NCBI GenBank assembly: GCA_959028445.1
Contig: CAUFRY010000004.1
Coordinates: 1-64,000 of the forward strand
DNA: 64,000 nt
Direction of reading: 5' to 3'
Source of the DNA: an uncultured Collinsella sp.
GTDB lineage: Bacteria > Actinomycetota > Coriobacteriia > Coriobacteriales > Coriobacteriaceae
Position 1 is the first letter of the stretch; each line of letters starts with the position of its first letter. Below, piece by piece: positions 10,167-18,485 of the stretch. The position numbers and the translations under genes were made by a program. Below the pieces are notes generated by a model that had not been told where the DNA came from, did not search any database, and worked only from the letters and a program-made list of their open reading frames with translations.

Positions 10167-11033
10167 ATGGCATCGCGGTATCAGATTGTTTGTATGGTGG
10201 TCGATTGCGGCAGCCTGAAACGTGCGGCCGACGAGCTGGGCTATACGCAAAGCGCGGTGAGCCAGGCCGTCAAGGCGCTCGAGCGCGAGTTAGGCACCAC
10301 GCTTATCGAGCGCGGCAAGCAGGGCGTTTCGCTTACGCGCGACGGCAAGCAGTATCTGCCGTACCTGCGCCAGATCGTGACCGCCGAGGCCGAGCTCGAG
10401 GGCAAGCGCCAGGAGCTGCTGGGGCTTTCGTCGACTGATATTCGTATTGCGACGTTTACCAACGTGAGTCGAACCGTGTTGCCGCGCGTGATCCGCGACT
10501 TTGGGGCCCTGCACCCGGGCGTACACTTTACCCTCAAGCAGGGCGATTACACGCGCAACGCCCAGTGGGTGCACGATGGCGTGGTCGATTTTTGTTTTAC
10601 GGCACGCGGATTTACCGCTGGGCTCGAGAAGCGTGTGGTCTATCACGACGAGTTGGTGGCATTGTTGCCGGCGGCGCATCCGCTGGCGGCAAAGGAAAAG
10701 GTGACGCTCGCCGACCTGGCGTCCGAGCCGTTTGTGCTGCTGGATGAAGGCGAACAGAGCCTGGTGCTCGATGCATTCGCGGCGCATGGGCTGTCGCCGC
10801 ACGTGACGAGCGAGGTGACCGACGACTACACCATCATGGCGATGGTGGAGGAAGGCCTGGGCGTGAGTATGCTTTATCGCCGTACCGTTGAGGGCGTGCA
10901 AGCCGATATCCGTGTGCGGCCTATCGTGCATGCCCCCTCGCGCGACGTGGTGGCCGCCTGGCGCAGCTGGGACACCATGCCCATCGCCACGAGGCGCTTT
11001 ATCGACTATATGAGCTCGCATATTGTCAATTAA
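10167..11033 (+). CDS. LysR family transcriptional regulator
   Basis: A 288-residue regulator with an N-terminal winged helix (QIVCMVVDCGSLKRAADELGYTQSAVSQAVKALEREL) and a periplasmic-binding-like effector domain from about residue 90. GGAGG is upstream of the ATG. It is divergent from the EamA gene. The same pairing occurs at 52597-54484, where the LysR protein resembles this one, for instance in DDYTIMAMVEEGLGVS versus DDYAIMAMVEDGLGVS. Confidence 0.92.
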   Translation: MASRYQIVCMVVDCGSLKRAADELGYTQSAVSQAVKALERELGTTLIERGKQGVSLTRDGKQYLPYLRQIVTAEAELEGKRQELLGLSSTDIRIATFTNVSRTVLPRVIRDFGALHPGVHFTLKQGDYTRNAQWVHDGVVDFCFTARGFTAGLEKRVVYHDELVALLPAAHPLAAKEKVTLADLASEPFVLLDEGEQSLVLDAFAAHGLSPHVTSEVTDDYTIMAMVEEGLGVSMLYRRTVEGVQADIRVRPIVHAPSRDVVAAWRSWDTMPIATRRFIDYMSSHIVN

Positions 11034-11060
11034 TGACTGGCGTGGCGTTGAGTGCGGTGT

Positions 11061-12443
11061 TTAGCGGGCTGTCGCTTTGGCTTGGGCGGCGCGATAGGTG
11101 CGTGCCGGGTGGCAGAGTAATACCGCCACGACCATAAAGAACGCCGTGGTGCCCAGGCTGATGGGGTAGACCATCATGATGTTCGCAAAGGTGCGGAAGT
11201 GCGGGAACACGCAGAACACCCAATAGAAGCGGATGCCGCAGACACAGATCATGGTGATGAGGGCGGGCATGAGCGAGATACCAAAGCCGCGCAGGTAGCC
11301 GGACATGTTTTCGTAGAACATGCTAAAGGCGTACGCCGGGAAAATCGAGCACACGCGGATATAGCCGATCGAGACGATGTTGGGATCGCTGTTGAACAGC
11401 GATAGGATTTCGCGCCCGAGGCCGACAATAACGATAATCGTGGTGAGGGCAACGATACCGCCTTCGACCAGGCAGACCTTAAGCGTTTTGGTGCAGCGGT
11501 CGATCTGGCGAGCACCGTGGTTTTGTCCCACAAAGGTGGTGCAAGCCTGGCTAAAACTGTTGAGCAGGTTGTAGCACACGTACTCCAGGCTCATGGCGGC
11601 GCTCGATGCCGCCATGACCTCGGTGCCCAGGCTGTTGATGGCGGACTGGATGATGATGTTGGCGACGGCAAAGACAGCGCTTTGGATGCCGGCGGGCAGT
11701 CCGATCTTGACGATGCGCTTGAGGGCGACGGGGTCGATAGCCAGGTCGCGTGGGGTGACGCGGACGACGGAGTCGGTCTTGAGCAGGCGGATAAAGAGTG
11801 TAGCGGCGCTGACGGTGTAGGCGATGGCGGTGGCGATGGCGACGCCCGCGACGCCCCAGTGGAGTACGGGGACAAAGATGAGGTCCAGGCCAATGTTGAG
11901 GACGGTGGACACGGCAAGCGCCTGCAGCGGCATGCGGGTGATGCCGACGGAGCGGAAGATCGCGGCCTCAAAGTTGTAGAGCAAGATCGAGGGCAGGCTG
12001 AGCAAAAAGACGCGCAGGTAGAGCGAGGCGAGCGGCATGGTTTCGGCGGGAACGTTGAGCGCGGCGAGCATGGGCTCGGCAAAGATCTCGCCCAGAGCGA
12101 TGACGACAAAGCCCACGAGCGCCATTAAAATCGAGGTATGGACGGCGCGTTTGACCATGTTCTGATCGTTGCGGCCGATAGCGTTGGCGATGACCACGTT
12201 GGAGCCAAGCGACATGCCAATAAACAGGTTGAGCATAAGACTGGTAAGCGGAACATTGGAGCCGACCGCCGCCATGGCGAGGGTTCCCTGGTCGCCCGAG
12301 AAATTACCGATGATGACCGTGGCGATGAGGTTCGATAGCTGCTCCAAGATGCTCGTGGCGGCCACGGGGAAGGCGAACAGGGGAATATTTCGCCACAGCG
12401 AGCCGGTGATCATGTCAATGTGCTTAGATGCGGTATCAGCCAT
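11061..12443 (-). CDS. MATE family efflux transporter
   Basis: A 460-residue protein with twelve predicted helices in two MatE repeats (about 15-180 and 235-400). Typical segments are LEQLSNLIATVIIGNF in helix 1-2 and VMAASSAAMSLEYVCYNLLNSFSQACTTFVGQNHGARQ in the second half, where the VGQNxGAR motif is the family signature. MATE pumps expel cationic drugs or metabolites using sodium or protons; the substrate is unknown. The gene is transcribed toward the LysR gene, and the two stops are close. Confidence 0.92.
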   Translation of the reverse strand: MADTASKHIDMITGSLWRNIPLFAFPVAATSILEQLSNLIATVIIGNFSGDQGTLAMAAVGSNVPLTSLMLNLFIGMSLGSNVVIANAIGRNDQNMVKRAVHTSILMALVGFVVIALGEIFAEPMLAALNVPAETMPLASLYLRVFLLSLPSILLYNFEAAIFRSVGITRMPLQALAVSTVLNIGLDLIFVPVLHWGVAGVAIATAIAYTVSAATLFIRLLKTDSVVRVTPRDLAIDPVALKRIVKIGLPAGIQSAVFAVANIIIQSAINSLGTEVMAASSAAMSLEYVCYNLLNSFSQACTTFVGQNHGARQIDRCTKTLKVCLVEGGIVALTTIIVIVGLGREILSLFNSDPNIVSIGYIRVCSIFPAYAFSMFYENMSGYLRGFGISLMPALITMICVCGIRFYWVFCVFPHFRTFANIMMVYPISLGTTAFFMVVAVLLCHPARTYRAAQAKATAR

Positions 12444-12507
12444 ACGCTCTCAATCTCTAATATGCTCTTTCGTGCTTATTTGCGCAGATGATGATACTCC
12501 TAATCGA

Positions 12508-12565
12508 CTAGTCATTGGGGACGTTCTTAAACGGCTAATCATTTAAGAACGTCCCCAATGACTAG
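12508..12565. repeat. Palindromic repeat, GGGGACGTTCTTAAA family, copy 2
   Basis: Perfect 24-base arms at 12508-12531 and 12542-12565, each beginning or ending in CTAG, with a 10-base loop. The arms match copy 1 at 216-271. It lies between the divergent MATE and rlmA-type genes. Both copies are followed by a similar short stretch (ggaggcgtgggacaat and ggaaggcgtgcgacaat), so the repeated unit extends beyond the hairpin. Confidence 0.88.
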
Positions 12566-12621
12566 GTGGGGAAGGCGTGCGACAATGGTGGGCGTTGTGT
12601 TGTTCGCGCTAAGGAGTTGCC

Positions 12622-13437
12622 ATGTTGTTATGTCCCGTTTGCCATGAGCCGTTGGTGGACGATGAGCGCGGTGCGGCATGCGCGAGCGGACACCGGTTTG
12701 ACCGTGCGCGCGAGGGCTATCTGTATCTGCTGCGCTCGTCCAAGAGCGGTGACTCCATGGGTGATCCCAAGTCGCAGGCGCGCAGCCGTCGTGACTTTCT
12801 GAACCGTGGATACTACGCGCCGTTGCGCGATGCGATGATCGAGCTGGTGCGCAAGCAGGTGTCTGGGTGTGCTGCGTCTACGAATGGCCCCATGACGCTG
12901 CTCGACATTTGCTGCGGCGAAGGTTACTACACCAGCGCCATGGGCGCGGTGCCGGGCGTGGATGCTTACGGTTTCGACCTGGGCAAAGAGATGGTGCGCC
13001 TTGCCGCCAAGCGCGGCGATGCGACCTACTTCGTGGCCAACATGAAGGACATCCCCGTGGCCGATGGCGCCTTCGATATGGTGACCGAGCTCTTCGCTCC
13101 CTTTAACGAGCGCGAATTTGCCCGCGTGCTGGCGCCAGAGGGCTCGCTCTACACCGTGGTGCCGGGCGCCCGTCATCTGTTTGGACTCAAGGAGGTGCTC
13201 TACGACACGCCATATCTTAATGACGAGAAGCTGCCGCAGACCACCGAGCTCGAGTTGGTCGGAACGCAGCGGGTGTCTGCGAATATTACGCTTCAGACCC
13301 AGGCCGACATCGAGGCGGTGTTCCAGATGACGCCGTACTACTACCGCACACGCCCTGGCGATAAAGAGCGTCTGGCAAACCTCGATACTCTTCAGACCGA
13401 CATCGACTTCATCATCGCCGAATACCGCCACAGCTAA
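12622..13437 (+). CDS. RlmA-type 23S rRNA (guanine-N1)-methyltransferase
   Basis: A 271-residue SAM-dependent methyltransferase. The N-terminus is the RlmA zinc ribbon: C4, C7, C20 and H24, then FDRAREGYLYLL. A Rossmann domain follows with LLDICCGEGYYTSAM as motif I. RlmA(I) and RlmA(II) methylate G745 or G748 of 23S rRNA, and RlmA(II) affects tylosin sensitivity; the sequence alone does not separate them. AAGGAG precedes the ATG. A GGGACAG hairpin overlaps the stop codon. Confidence 0.85.
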   Translation: MLLCPVCHEPLVDDERGAACASGHRFDRAREGYLYLLRSSKSGDSMGDPKSQARSRRDFLNRGYYAPLRDAMIELVRKQVSGCAASTNGPMTLLDICCGEGYYTSAMGAVPGVDAYGFDLGKEMVRLAAKRGDATYFVANMKDIPVADGAFDMVTELFAPFNEREFARVLAPEGSLYTVVPGARHLFGLKEVLYDTPYLNDEKLPQTTELELVGTQRVSANITLQTQADIEAVFQMTPYYYRTRPGDKERLANLDTLQTDIDFIIAEYRHS

Positions 13438-13472
13438 CCTACCAAAAAGGGACAGGTTTATTTTGGTAGGTT
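13436..13472. repeat. GGGACAG-loop hairpin, stem variant A-T
   Basis: AACCTACCAAAA (13436-13447) pairs with TTTTGGTAGGTT (13461-13472) around the loop AGGGACAGGTTTA. The same loop with a compensatory stem change occurs at 37934-37968. It overlaps the TAA stop of the preceding gene. Confidence 0.85.
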
Positions 13473-13488
13473 TTATCTGGGCAAATGC

Positions 13489-13526
13489 AAAGGGACGACC
13501 GCGGAGATGCGCGATCGGCCCTTTTT
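13489..13526 (+). terminator. Intrinsic terminator after the rlmA-type gene
   Basis: AAAGGG and inner bases pair with the closing CCCTTTTT across a GC-rich stem, followed by a T run. It is placed between convergent genes. Confidence 0.65.
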
Positions 13527-13562
13527 AGTTGCTTGGCTGCAGAGGTTATGAGAAGCGAGTGC

Positions 13563-13964
13563 TTACAGGCGGTCCTTGTTCTCGGCCTTAACGGCGTGTG
13601 CCTGCTGAACAAAGAACAGGTCGTACACCACGATGACAAAGGCGCCAAAGTTGATGGCGTCGCCGCCAAACGCGGGAAGCGTGAGCACCGCTTGGGCAAG
13701 CGTGGCGACCGCGGCAACAATACCGAGCTTAAACGCGCCGTCCACCTGCGAAGGCTTGTTGGCGCCCTTGATACCGGCGACGCCTGCGGCAAGGTCGACG
13801 AGACCCTTGGCGATAAGCACGACCGCTGCGAGCGTGGCGTACGAACCGTACGTGGAATCGAGACCGCCCGTGGCGATACCGACGCCGGCGGTGACGAGGC
13901 TGGCGATGCCCAAAACGAAGTAGATGAGAGCAAGGATTTTGAGAGTCTTGCGAGTGAAGCTCAT
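13563..13964 (-). CDS. Small four-helix membrane protein, unknown function
   Basis: A 133-residue hydrophobic protein with four predicted membrane segments: ILALIYFVLGIASLVTAGVG, an alanine-rich helix, a third after residue 80, and INFGAFVIVVYDLFFVQ. A short charged tail (KAENKDRL) follows. I do not recognise a defined family with confidence. The ATG at 13964 is chosen because AAAGGA lies immediately upstream; the frame extends to 14033 but that part is not hydrophobic and lacks a ribosome site. Confidence 0.75.
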   Translation of the reverse strand: MSFTRKTLKILALIYFVLGIASLVTAGVGIATGGLDSTYGSYATLAAVVLIAKGLVDLAAGVAGIKGANKPSQVDGAFKLGIVAAVATLAQAVLTLPAFGGDAINFGAFVIVVYDLFFVQQAHAVKAENKDRL

Positions 13965-14192
13965 GGCTGGTCCTTTCGATACGAGTACGCCAACTTGGCG
14001 CACCCAATGTACTGCACATATCGTGAAGCACATTGTAGTTCAACGCGGCGATGCATGCGCCTGAAAGCGTCTCTTGCCTGTACGGTCCAACCTTTCAAAA
14101 AGGAAAGCTGGACGTAAGCCAAATCGATGGCAGCTCATGTGCGGCGCTGCGATGATGAGGCCGTAACAAGGAGCTGGTCTCAAGGAGGAGTC

Positions 14193-14336
14193 ATGATGTA
14201 CGGAGCAGGGCAAGTACGAGAGCCGCGGTCGCTGGGAAGGCGCATGAGCGATTCTGTGATCGCTGCCGTGTGCACGGGGTTGATGGCGGTGCTTCGCATT
14301 GGGATGCTGTGGGCCATGTCGCATGTGGGACAATAG
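14193..14336 (+). CDS. Short open reading frame, 47 residues, possible small membrane protein
   Basis: A very strong ribosome site (AAGGAGGAG) sits six bases before the ATG. The product starts with a basic polar half and ends with a hydrophobic stretch, VIAAVCTGLMAVLRIGMLWAM. The stop codon merges with a gacaat motif that may be the -10 box of the following rsmJ-type gene. No family is recognisable at this length. Confidence 0.45.
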   Translation: MMYGAGQVREPRSLGRRMSDSVIAAVCTGLMAVLRIGMLWAMSHVGQ

Positions 14337-14399
14337 CGGATGGTTGGGCGCTGGCATAAACGGCGCCCCGCGTATTCGTTTGTTTGTTAAGGAGTGTCC

Positions 14400-15104
14400 A
14401 TGGGCGTCGTCGATCCCTTTTCTGTTGCTCGAGCCGCGGGGCTTGAGCTGATCGGGAAGTCCGAGGGCCTCACGCTCACCGACGGCACGATGGAGCTGCG
14501 TGCCGATTTTGGCCGCATGCTTCCGCGGCTCAAACAGGGCCGTCTGCAGCAAGAGCTGTTGGTAAAGGCTGCGCGCGCAAAAGGCATCGAACGCCCATGG
14601 GTGATTGATGCCACGGCAGGCTTTGGCGAGGATTCGCTGCTGCTGGCTGCCGCGGGCTTTACCGTCGATCTGTATGAGCAGGATTGCGTGATTGCGGCGC
14701 TCCTCAAGGATGCCTTGGATCGCGCAGCAGATGATCCGGCGCTTGCGGTTGCCGTGTCGCGCATGCGCCTTCATGCGGGCAAGGACAGCATTGCCGGTCT
14801 TCGCCATGTAGCTGAGTTGATCGGGCGGGGCGAGCTTGCCGCCCCCGACGTGGTGTATCTGGACCCCATGTTTCCCGAGCGCACCAAAAGTGCGGCGGTC
14901 AAAAAGAAGTTCCAACTCTTGCACCATCTGGAACAGCCATGTACCGATGAGGAATCGCTGGTCGAGGCGGCGCTTGCTGTGCATCCGCGCAAGGTCGTTA
15001 TCAAGCGGCCGGTGAAGGGCTCGCTGCTTGCCGGCGTTAAGCCGAGCTATCGACTTGCGGGCAAGGCCGTTCGTTACGATGTTTTGGTGCCGCCGCGCCC
15101 GTAG
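14400..15104 (+). CDS. rsmJ: RsmJ-type 16S rRNA methyltransferase
   Basis: A 234-residue class I SAM methyltransferase. RsmJ makes m2G1516 in 16S rRNA. The match is along the whole length: LLVKAARAKG, motif I as VIDATAGFGEDSLLLA, the acidic YEQDCVIAALLKD, and the catalytic-type motif YLDPMFPERTKSAAVKKK followed by VVIKRP. The ATG at 14400 has AAGGAG at five-base spacing; an in-frame GTG at 14394 overlaps that site and is less likely. It is a single gene, possibly following the short frame upstream. Confidence 0.87.
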   Translation: MGVVDPFSVARAAGLELIGKSEGLTLTDGTMELRADFGRMLPRLKQGRLQQELLVKAARAKGIERPWVIDATAGFGEDSLLLAAAGFTVDLYEQDCVIAALLKDALDRAADDPALAVAVSRMRLHAGKDSIAGLRHVAELIGRGELAAPDVVYLDPMFPERTKSAAVKKKFQLLHHLEQPCTDEESLVEAALAVHPRKVVIKRPVKGSLLAGVKPSYRLAGKAVRYDVLVPPRP

Positions 15105-15152
15105 CTTGCGTGCGATGGTTGGCGCTCCGTCGGTGCCGTGCCGATGCGGTGC

Positions 15153-15449
15153 CTATTTCCAAGGGTGCGACGTCAGATGCCAGCCGCCGCAGTATTCGCA
15201 TTTGTAGCAGGCCAAACCACGCCGCCCGCGGTTTTCGCAGTCGGCCATAACGGCCTCGGCCTCGGCGCGCGTGTCGTAACGGTTTTTGCGTTCGCACGAC
15301 TTGTAGCGCCAGGCTTCATCGCGCTCGGCGTTCAGGGCGTCGCGGCGCTCGTCTTCGCGCGCAAACAGGTCGCTCATATCGCCGCCGGTAGCAGCGCCCA
15401 AAAACTCGCTTTTGGCCTTTGACCAGGCGGCTCGCTTTTTGCTTCCCAT
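15153..15449 (-). CDS. Small cysteine-rich protein, unknown function
   Basis: A 98-residue protein. The N-terminal half is basic (GSKKRAAWSKAK) and probably helical. The C-terminal half has CERKNRYDTRAEAEAVM and ends in ACYKCEYCGGWHLTSHPWK. The CxxC..H arrangement suggests a small zinc site. Similar short proteins occur as hypotheticals in actinobacteria and phages, and no function is known. A TTG at 15470 would lengthen it by seven residues, but the ATG at 15449 has AGAGAGG upstream. Confidence 0.65.
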   Translation of the reverse strand: MGSKKRAAWSKAKSEFLGAATGGDMSDLFAREDERRDALNAERDEAWRYKSCERKNRYDTRAEAEAVMADCENRGRRGLACYKCEYCGGWHLTSHPWK

Positions 15450-15523
15450 CTGCTTCGCGCCTCTCTCCAAACGCTGGTATCATTGCCCAATCAAAGTGAT
15501 ACCAATAAACGTGAGGTCGCCGC

Positions 15524-16015
15524 GTGATGATCAGAAAAACCCTCGATACCGACATTCCCGCCGTCATGGCTATCTATGACGCGGCCCGCGCCTTTATGCG
15601 CGCGCATGGCAACGCCACGCAGTGGCCCGAGGGCACGCCTTCTGCCGAGCAGCTGGCTGCTGATATCGCCGCTGGTGGCAGCTATGTGTGCGAAGTCGAC
15701 GGTCGCGTGGTGGCGACGTTTGCCTTTTTACCGGGTCCGGACGAGTGCTATGACGTAATTGAGGACGGTCAATGGCATAGCGACACTCCGTACGCCGTGC
15801 TGCACCGCGTGGCATCCGACGGCACCGTGCACGGTATCGCGGCTGCGATGTTTGCCTTTGCCAAGGAGCGCGCCGATCACCTGCGTATCGACACGCATCA
15901 AGACAACCTGCCCATGCAGGGTGCGAGTATTAAGGCTGGGTTTGAGCGTGCCGGCGTCGTGTATGTGTTGGACGGTACGCCTCGTGTTGCGTTCGACTGG
16001 CTGCGCGAGGCATAA
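15524..16015 (+). CDS. GNAT family N-acetyltransferase
   Basis: A 163-residue acetyl-CoA-dependent acetyltransferase. It opens as the GNAT fold does (MIRKTLDTDIPAVMAIYDAAR) and continues with the strand YVCEVDGRVVATFAF. The acetyl-CoA loop region is around VHGIAAAMFAFAKE, followed by LRIDTHQDNLPMQGASIKAGFE, which matches motif B. The pyrophosphate loop (usually QxxGxG/A) is weakly conserved. The substrate is unknown. Confidence 0.85.
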   Translation: MMIRKTLDTDIPAVMAIYDAARAFMRAHGNATQWPEGTPSAEQLAADIAAGGSYVCEVDGRVVATFAFLPGPDECYDVIEDGQWHSDTPYAVLHRVASDGTVHGIAAAMFAFAKERADHLRIDTHQDNLPMQGASIKAGFERAGVVYVLDGTPRVAFDWLREA

Positions 16016-16050
16016 AGGCCGAGTCACATACCAGCGTTTCACCGAAATGA

Positions 16051-16075
16051 AAATGGCCCCGAGTGGGGCCATTTT
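16051..16075 (+). terminator. Intrinsic terminator after the GNAT gene
   Basis: AAATGGCCCC and GGGGCCATTT form a ten-base stem with a GAGT loop and a T run. Confidence 0.88.
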
Positions 16076-16137
16076 TGGTAAAACGCGTTGTTGTGGGGCT
16101 CGCGTTGCTACCGTCCCAGATGACCCCGGGCAGACAA

Positions 16138-16244
16138 AAAAGGGAGGTGCCGGCTTTCGCAAGGCGCGAACCTACGAAAATCGCCGCGCGGCAACGCGGA
16201 GCGATGAGCTCGGTCGGGGGATAGGGCCCGCTTCGCCCGCCGGC
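16138..16244 (-). ncRNA. Candidate structured RNA upstream of the Tet-like GTPase gene
   Basis: The stretch is unusually GC-rich and self-complementary and has no convincing reading frame. On the minus strand an extended -10 box (TGATACAAT, ending at 16251) precedes it. ATCGC-CCGCG pairs with CGCG-GGCGAT around TTGC, TTTTCG pairs with CGAAA further on, and a run of six T closes the region. It does not match SRP RNA, tmRNA or a tRNA. It could instead be a plus-strand leader of the GTPase gene. Confidence 0.3.
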
Positions 16245-16320
16245 CCGTAAATTGTATCATCCAGTGTGGAGCGTGAACGCCCGTTGCCGCGTGCGATGGG
16301 CTTGCAATAAGAGGAGAGCC

Positions 16321-18321
16321 ATGTCGAAGCAAGCGGTCGTTGGAATTGTGGCGCATGTCGATGCCGGCAAGACCACGTTGGCCGAGGCCATGCTGTTCAA
16401 CGCTGGTCGCATTCGCAAGCGCGGCCGCGTGGACGATGGCGATTCGCATCTGGACACGAACGCGATCGAGCGCGAGCGCGGCATCACGATTTTCTCGTCG
16501 CAGGCCGTGCTCGACCATGGCGATGCCCACGTCATGCTCGTGGATGCACCGGGGCATGTCGATTTTTCTGCCGAGGCGGAGCGCACGCTGCGCGCGCTTG
16601 ACTACGCGATTTTAGTTGTGGGCGCCAACGATGGCGTACAGGGGCACACCGAAACCCTGTGGCGCCTGCTCGCGCGCTATGACATTCCGACGTTCATCTA
16701 TATCAACAAAATCGATTTGGAGAATCCCGGCCGCGATGTTTTGCTGGCACAGCTTGGGCAGCGTCTTTCCGAAGGCTGCCTGGATGCCAACGAACTGCTG
16801 GCGGGCGGCTCCGTTCAGGAGGACGCTGCTGCGTTAGACGAGGCGGCGCTCGAGGAGTTTCTTGAGGCGGGTGAGCTTTCCGCCGCGACGCTGTCGCGCA
16901 TGGTTGCCGAGCGCAAGCTCTTTCCTTGCTTTGCCGGATCGGCGCTCAAGGACCAAGGCGTGGACGAACTGCTGGATGGCATATGCGCGCTGATGCGCGA
17001 ACAGGCATGGCACCCGGAGTTTGCCGCGCGCGTCTATCGTGTCAGCCGCGGGGATCGCGGTGAGCGCTTGGCATGGGTTAAAGTGACCGGCGGCACGCTG
17101 CATGCCAAGCAGATGATTGGCGGACGTTCCGGTGCCGAGGCATGGGAGCAGAAGGTCGATCAGGTACGCATCTATAACGGCGAGAAGTATGAGCTTGCCC
17201 AAGAAGTTGCTGCTGGCGGTATTTGTGCCGTGACGGGCCTTGCGCACGTTCGCCCAGGGGACGCCCTGGGCGCGGAATCCGCGTGCGATGCGCCTGTCAT
17301 TGCGCCGGTCCTCACCTATACGGTGCTTCCGGGCGAACACGATGTCCATGCGGTGTTCAAAGCGCTGACTGAGTTGGCGGACGAAGATCCCATGCTCGGC
17401 GTAAGCTGGAATACGCATCTGGAGCAGATTCACCTGCAGCTGATGGGCGCCGTGCAGCTCGAGGTCGTGCAGCGGGTGTTGGCAGATCGCTTTGGCCTTT
17501 CGATTGATTTTGAGTCTGGCGGCATTCTCTATAAGGAGACTATTTCGCAGCCGGTCGAGGGCGTGGGGCACTTTGAGCCACTGCGCCATTATGCCGAGGT
17601 GCATCTGAGCCTGGAGCCGTTGCCAGCGGGTTCGGGCGTGCAGTTTGGCACCGTGACCTCGACCGACGAGCTCGATCTTAACTGGCAGCGTCTGGCACTT
17701 ACTAACGCCATGGAGCGCGATCACCTGGGCGTGCTGACCGGCTCGCCCATCACCGATGTACGCATTACGCTCACAGGTGGCCGTGCGCATGCCAAACACA
17801 CCGAGGGCGGCGACTTTCGCCAGGCCACGTACCGCGCGATTCGCCAGGGGCTCATGCAGGCGCGTGAGGCTGGCGCGGCGGTGCTGTTGGAGCCGTGGTA
17901 CCGCTTTGAGCTCGAGGTGCCGGGGGAGTGCGTGGGCCGGGCGCTCTCGGATGCCACGCGCATGGGTGCCGAGTACGAGCCGCCGACGATAACAGGCGAC
18001 CGGGCGAAGCTTGCGGGTCGCGTGCCGGCATCCGAAGTGCAGGATTATGCGCTGGAGGTGGCTGCCTACACGAGCGGTCGCGGTCACCTGTACCTGGAGT
18101 TCGCCGGCTATTCGGCTTGCCATGATGCCGAGCGCGTAATCGAGACGGCCGCCTATGAGCCCGAGGCCGATCTGCCCAACACGCCCGACTCGGTCTTTTG
18201 CTCTCACGGCGCCGGTTACACGGTCAAATGGTACGACGTGCCCGCCGCGGCGCACGTAAAGATCGATCCCGCCACCTTCCGCCCCTGGCGAGAAGCAGAC
18301 GCCGCCTTCTTCTGCCATTAG
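16321..18321 (+). CDS. Ribosomal-protection-type translational GTPase (EF-G/TetM-like)
   Basis: A 666-residue GTPase of the EF-G superfamily that most resembles the Tet(M/O/W) ribosomal protection group in size and domain order. G1 is AHVDAGKTT, the switch-I region ERERGITI, G3 DAPGHVDF and G4 NKID. Domains II-V follow, ending in YHDV-like KWYDVPAAAH. Identity to acquired tet genes cannot be measured here. Base usage matches its neighbours and there is no mobile context, so a chromosomal paralogue is as likely as a tetracycline determinant. AGAGGAGAG precedes the ATG at 16321. Part of a hairpin element overlaps its stop. Confidence 0.82.
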   Translation: MSKQAVVGIVAHVDAGKTTLAEAMLFNAGRIRKRGRVDDGDSHLDTNAIERERGITIFSSQAVLDHGDAHVMLVDAPGHVDFSAEAERTLRALDYAILVVGANDGVQGHTETLWRLLARYDIPTFIYINKIDLENPGRDVLLAQLGQRLSEGCLDANELLAGGSVQEDAAALDEAALEEFLEAGELSAATLSRMVAERKLFPCFAGSALKDQGVDELLDGICALMREQAWHPEFAARVYRVSRGDRGERLAWVKVTGGTLHAKQMIGGRSGAEAWEQKVDQVRIYNGEKYELAQEVAAGGICAVTGLAHVRPGDALGAESACDAPVIAPVLTYTVLPGEHDVHAVFKALTELADEDPMLGVSWNTHLEQIHLQLMGAVQLEVVQRVLADRFGLSIDFESGGILYKETISQPVEGVGHFEPLRHYAEVHLSLEPLPAGSGVQFGTVTSTDELDLNWQRLALTNAMERDHLGVLTGSPITDVRITLTGGRAHAKHTEGGDFRQATYRAIRQGLMQAREAGAAVLLEPWYRFELEVPGECVGRALSDATRMGAEYEPPTITGDRAKLAGRVPASEVQDYALEVAAYTSGRGHLYLEFAGYSACHDAERVIETAAYEPEADLPNTPDSVFCSHGAGYTVKWYDVPAAAHVKIDPATFRPWREADAAFFCH

Positions 18322-18415
18322 GGGACGGGGTAGAAATGGTAGATTTTTGAACCCTCTGGTCCTTGACTAATTGATTTTGGCGCCGATGCTGCAAGAGGGA
18401 CAGTCCCTTTGTCAG
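18311..18415 (+). repeat. Composite double-hairpin repeat, left copy
   Basis: The first hairpin pairs CTGCCATT with AATGGTAG around AGGGGACGGGGTAGA. A linker with atttttgaaccctct and a cttgac segment follows, then a second hairpin centred on GGGACAGTCCC. The same composite occurs in inverted orientation at 27077-27182, where the first stem is perfect (AATGGCAG). It overlaps the TAG stop of the GTPase gene. Confidence 0.85.
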
Positions 18416-18420
18416 ATTCA

Positions 18421-18450
18421 GTTGGTATAACTCGGTATAAGTTGGTATAA
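18421..18450 (+). promoter_or_regulatory. Three 10-bp direct repeats before AAA ATPase gene
   Basis: GTTGGTATAA, CTCGGTATAA and GTTGGTATAA stand end to end, with a period of one helical turn. They end 35 bases before the ATPase start codon. They are likely binding sites for a regulator, possibly the winged-helix end of the ATPase itself. Confidence 0.55.
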
Positions 18451-18485
18451 CTATTACCAGGGCTTGCCAATCCGAGGAGGCCGAC

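Noticed and set aside
16138..16244. tRNA or SRP RNA in the GC-rich stretch
   Set aside because: A GGTTCG-like sequence occurs, but no acceptor stem, anticodon arm or SRP tetraloop motif can be built.
16834..18318. 494-codon open frame antisense to the Tet-like GTPase
   Set aside because: The plus strand carries complete GTPase motifs. The antisense product has no family features.
16321..18321. Naming the GTPase as a specific tet gene
   Set aside because: No identity value can be computed here, and codon use and context give no sign of acquisition.
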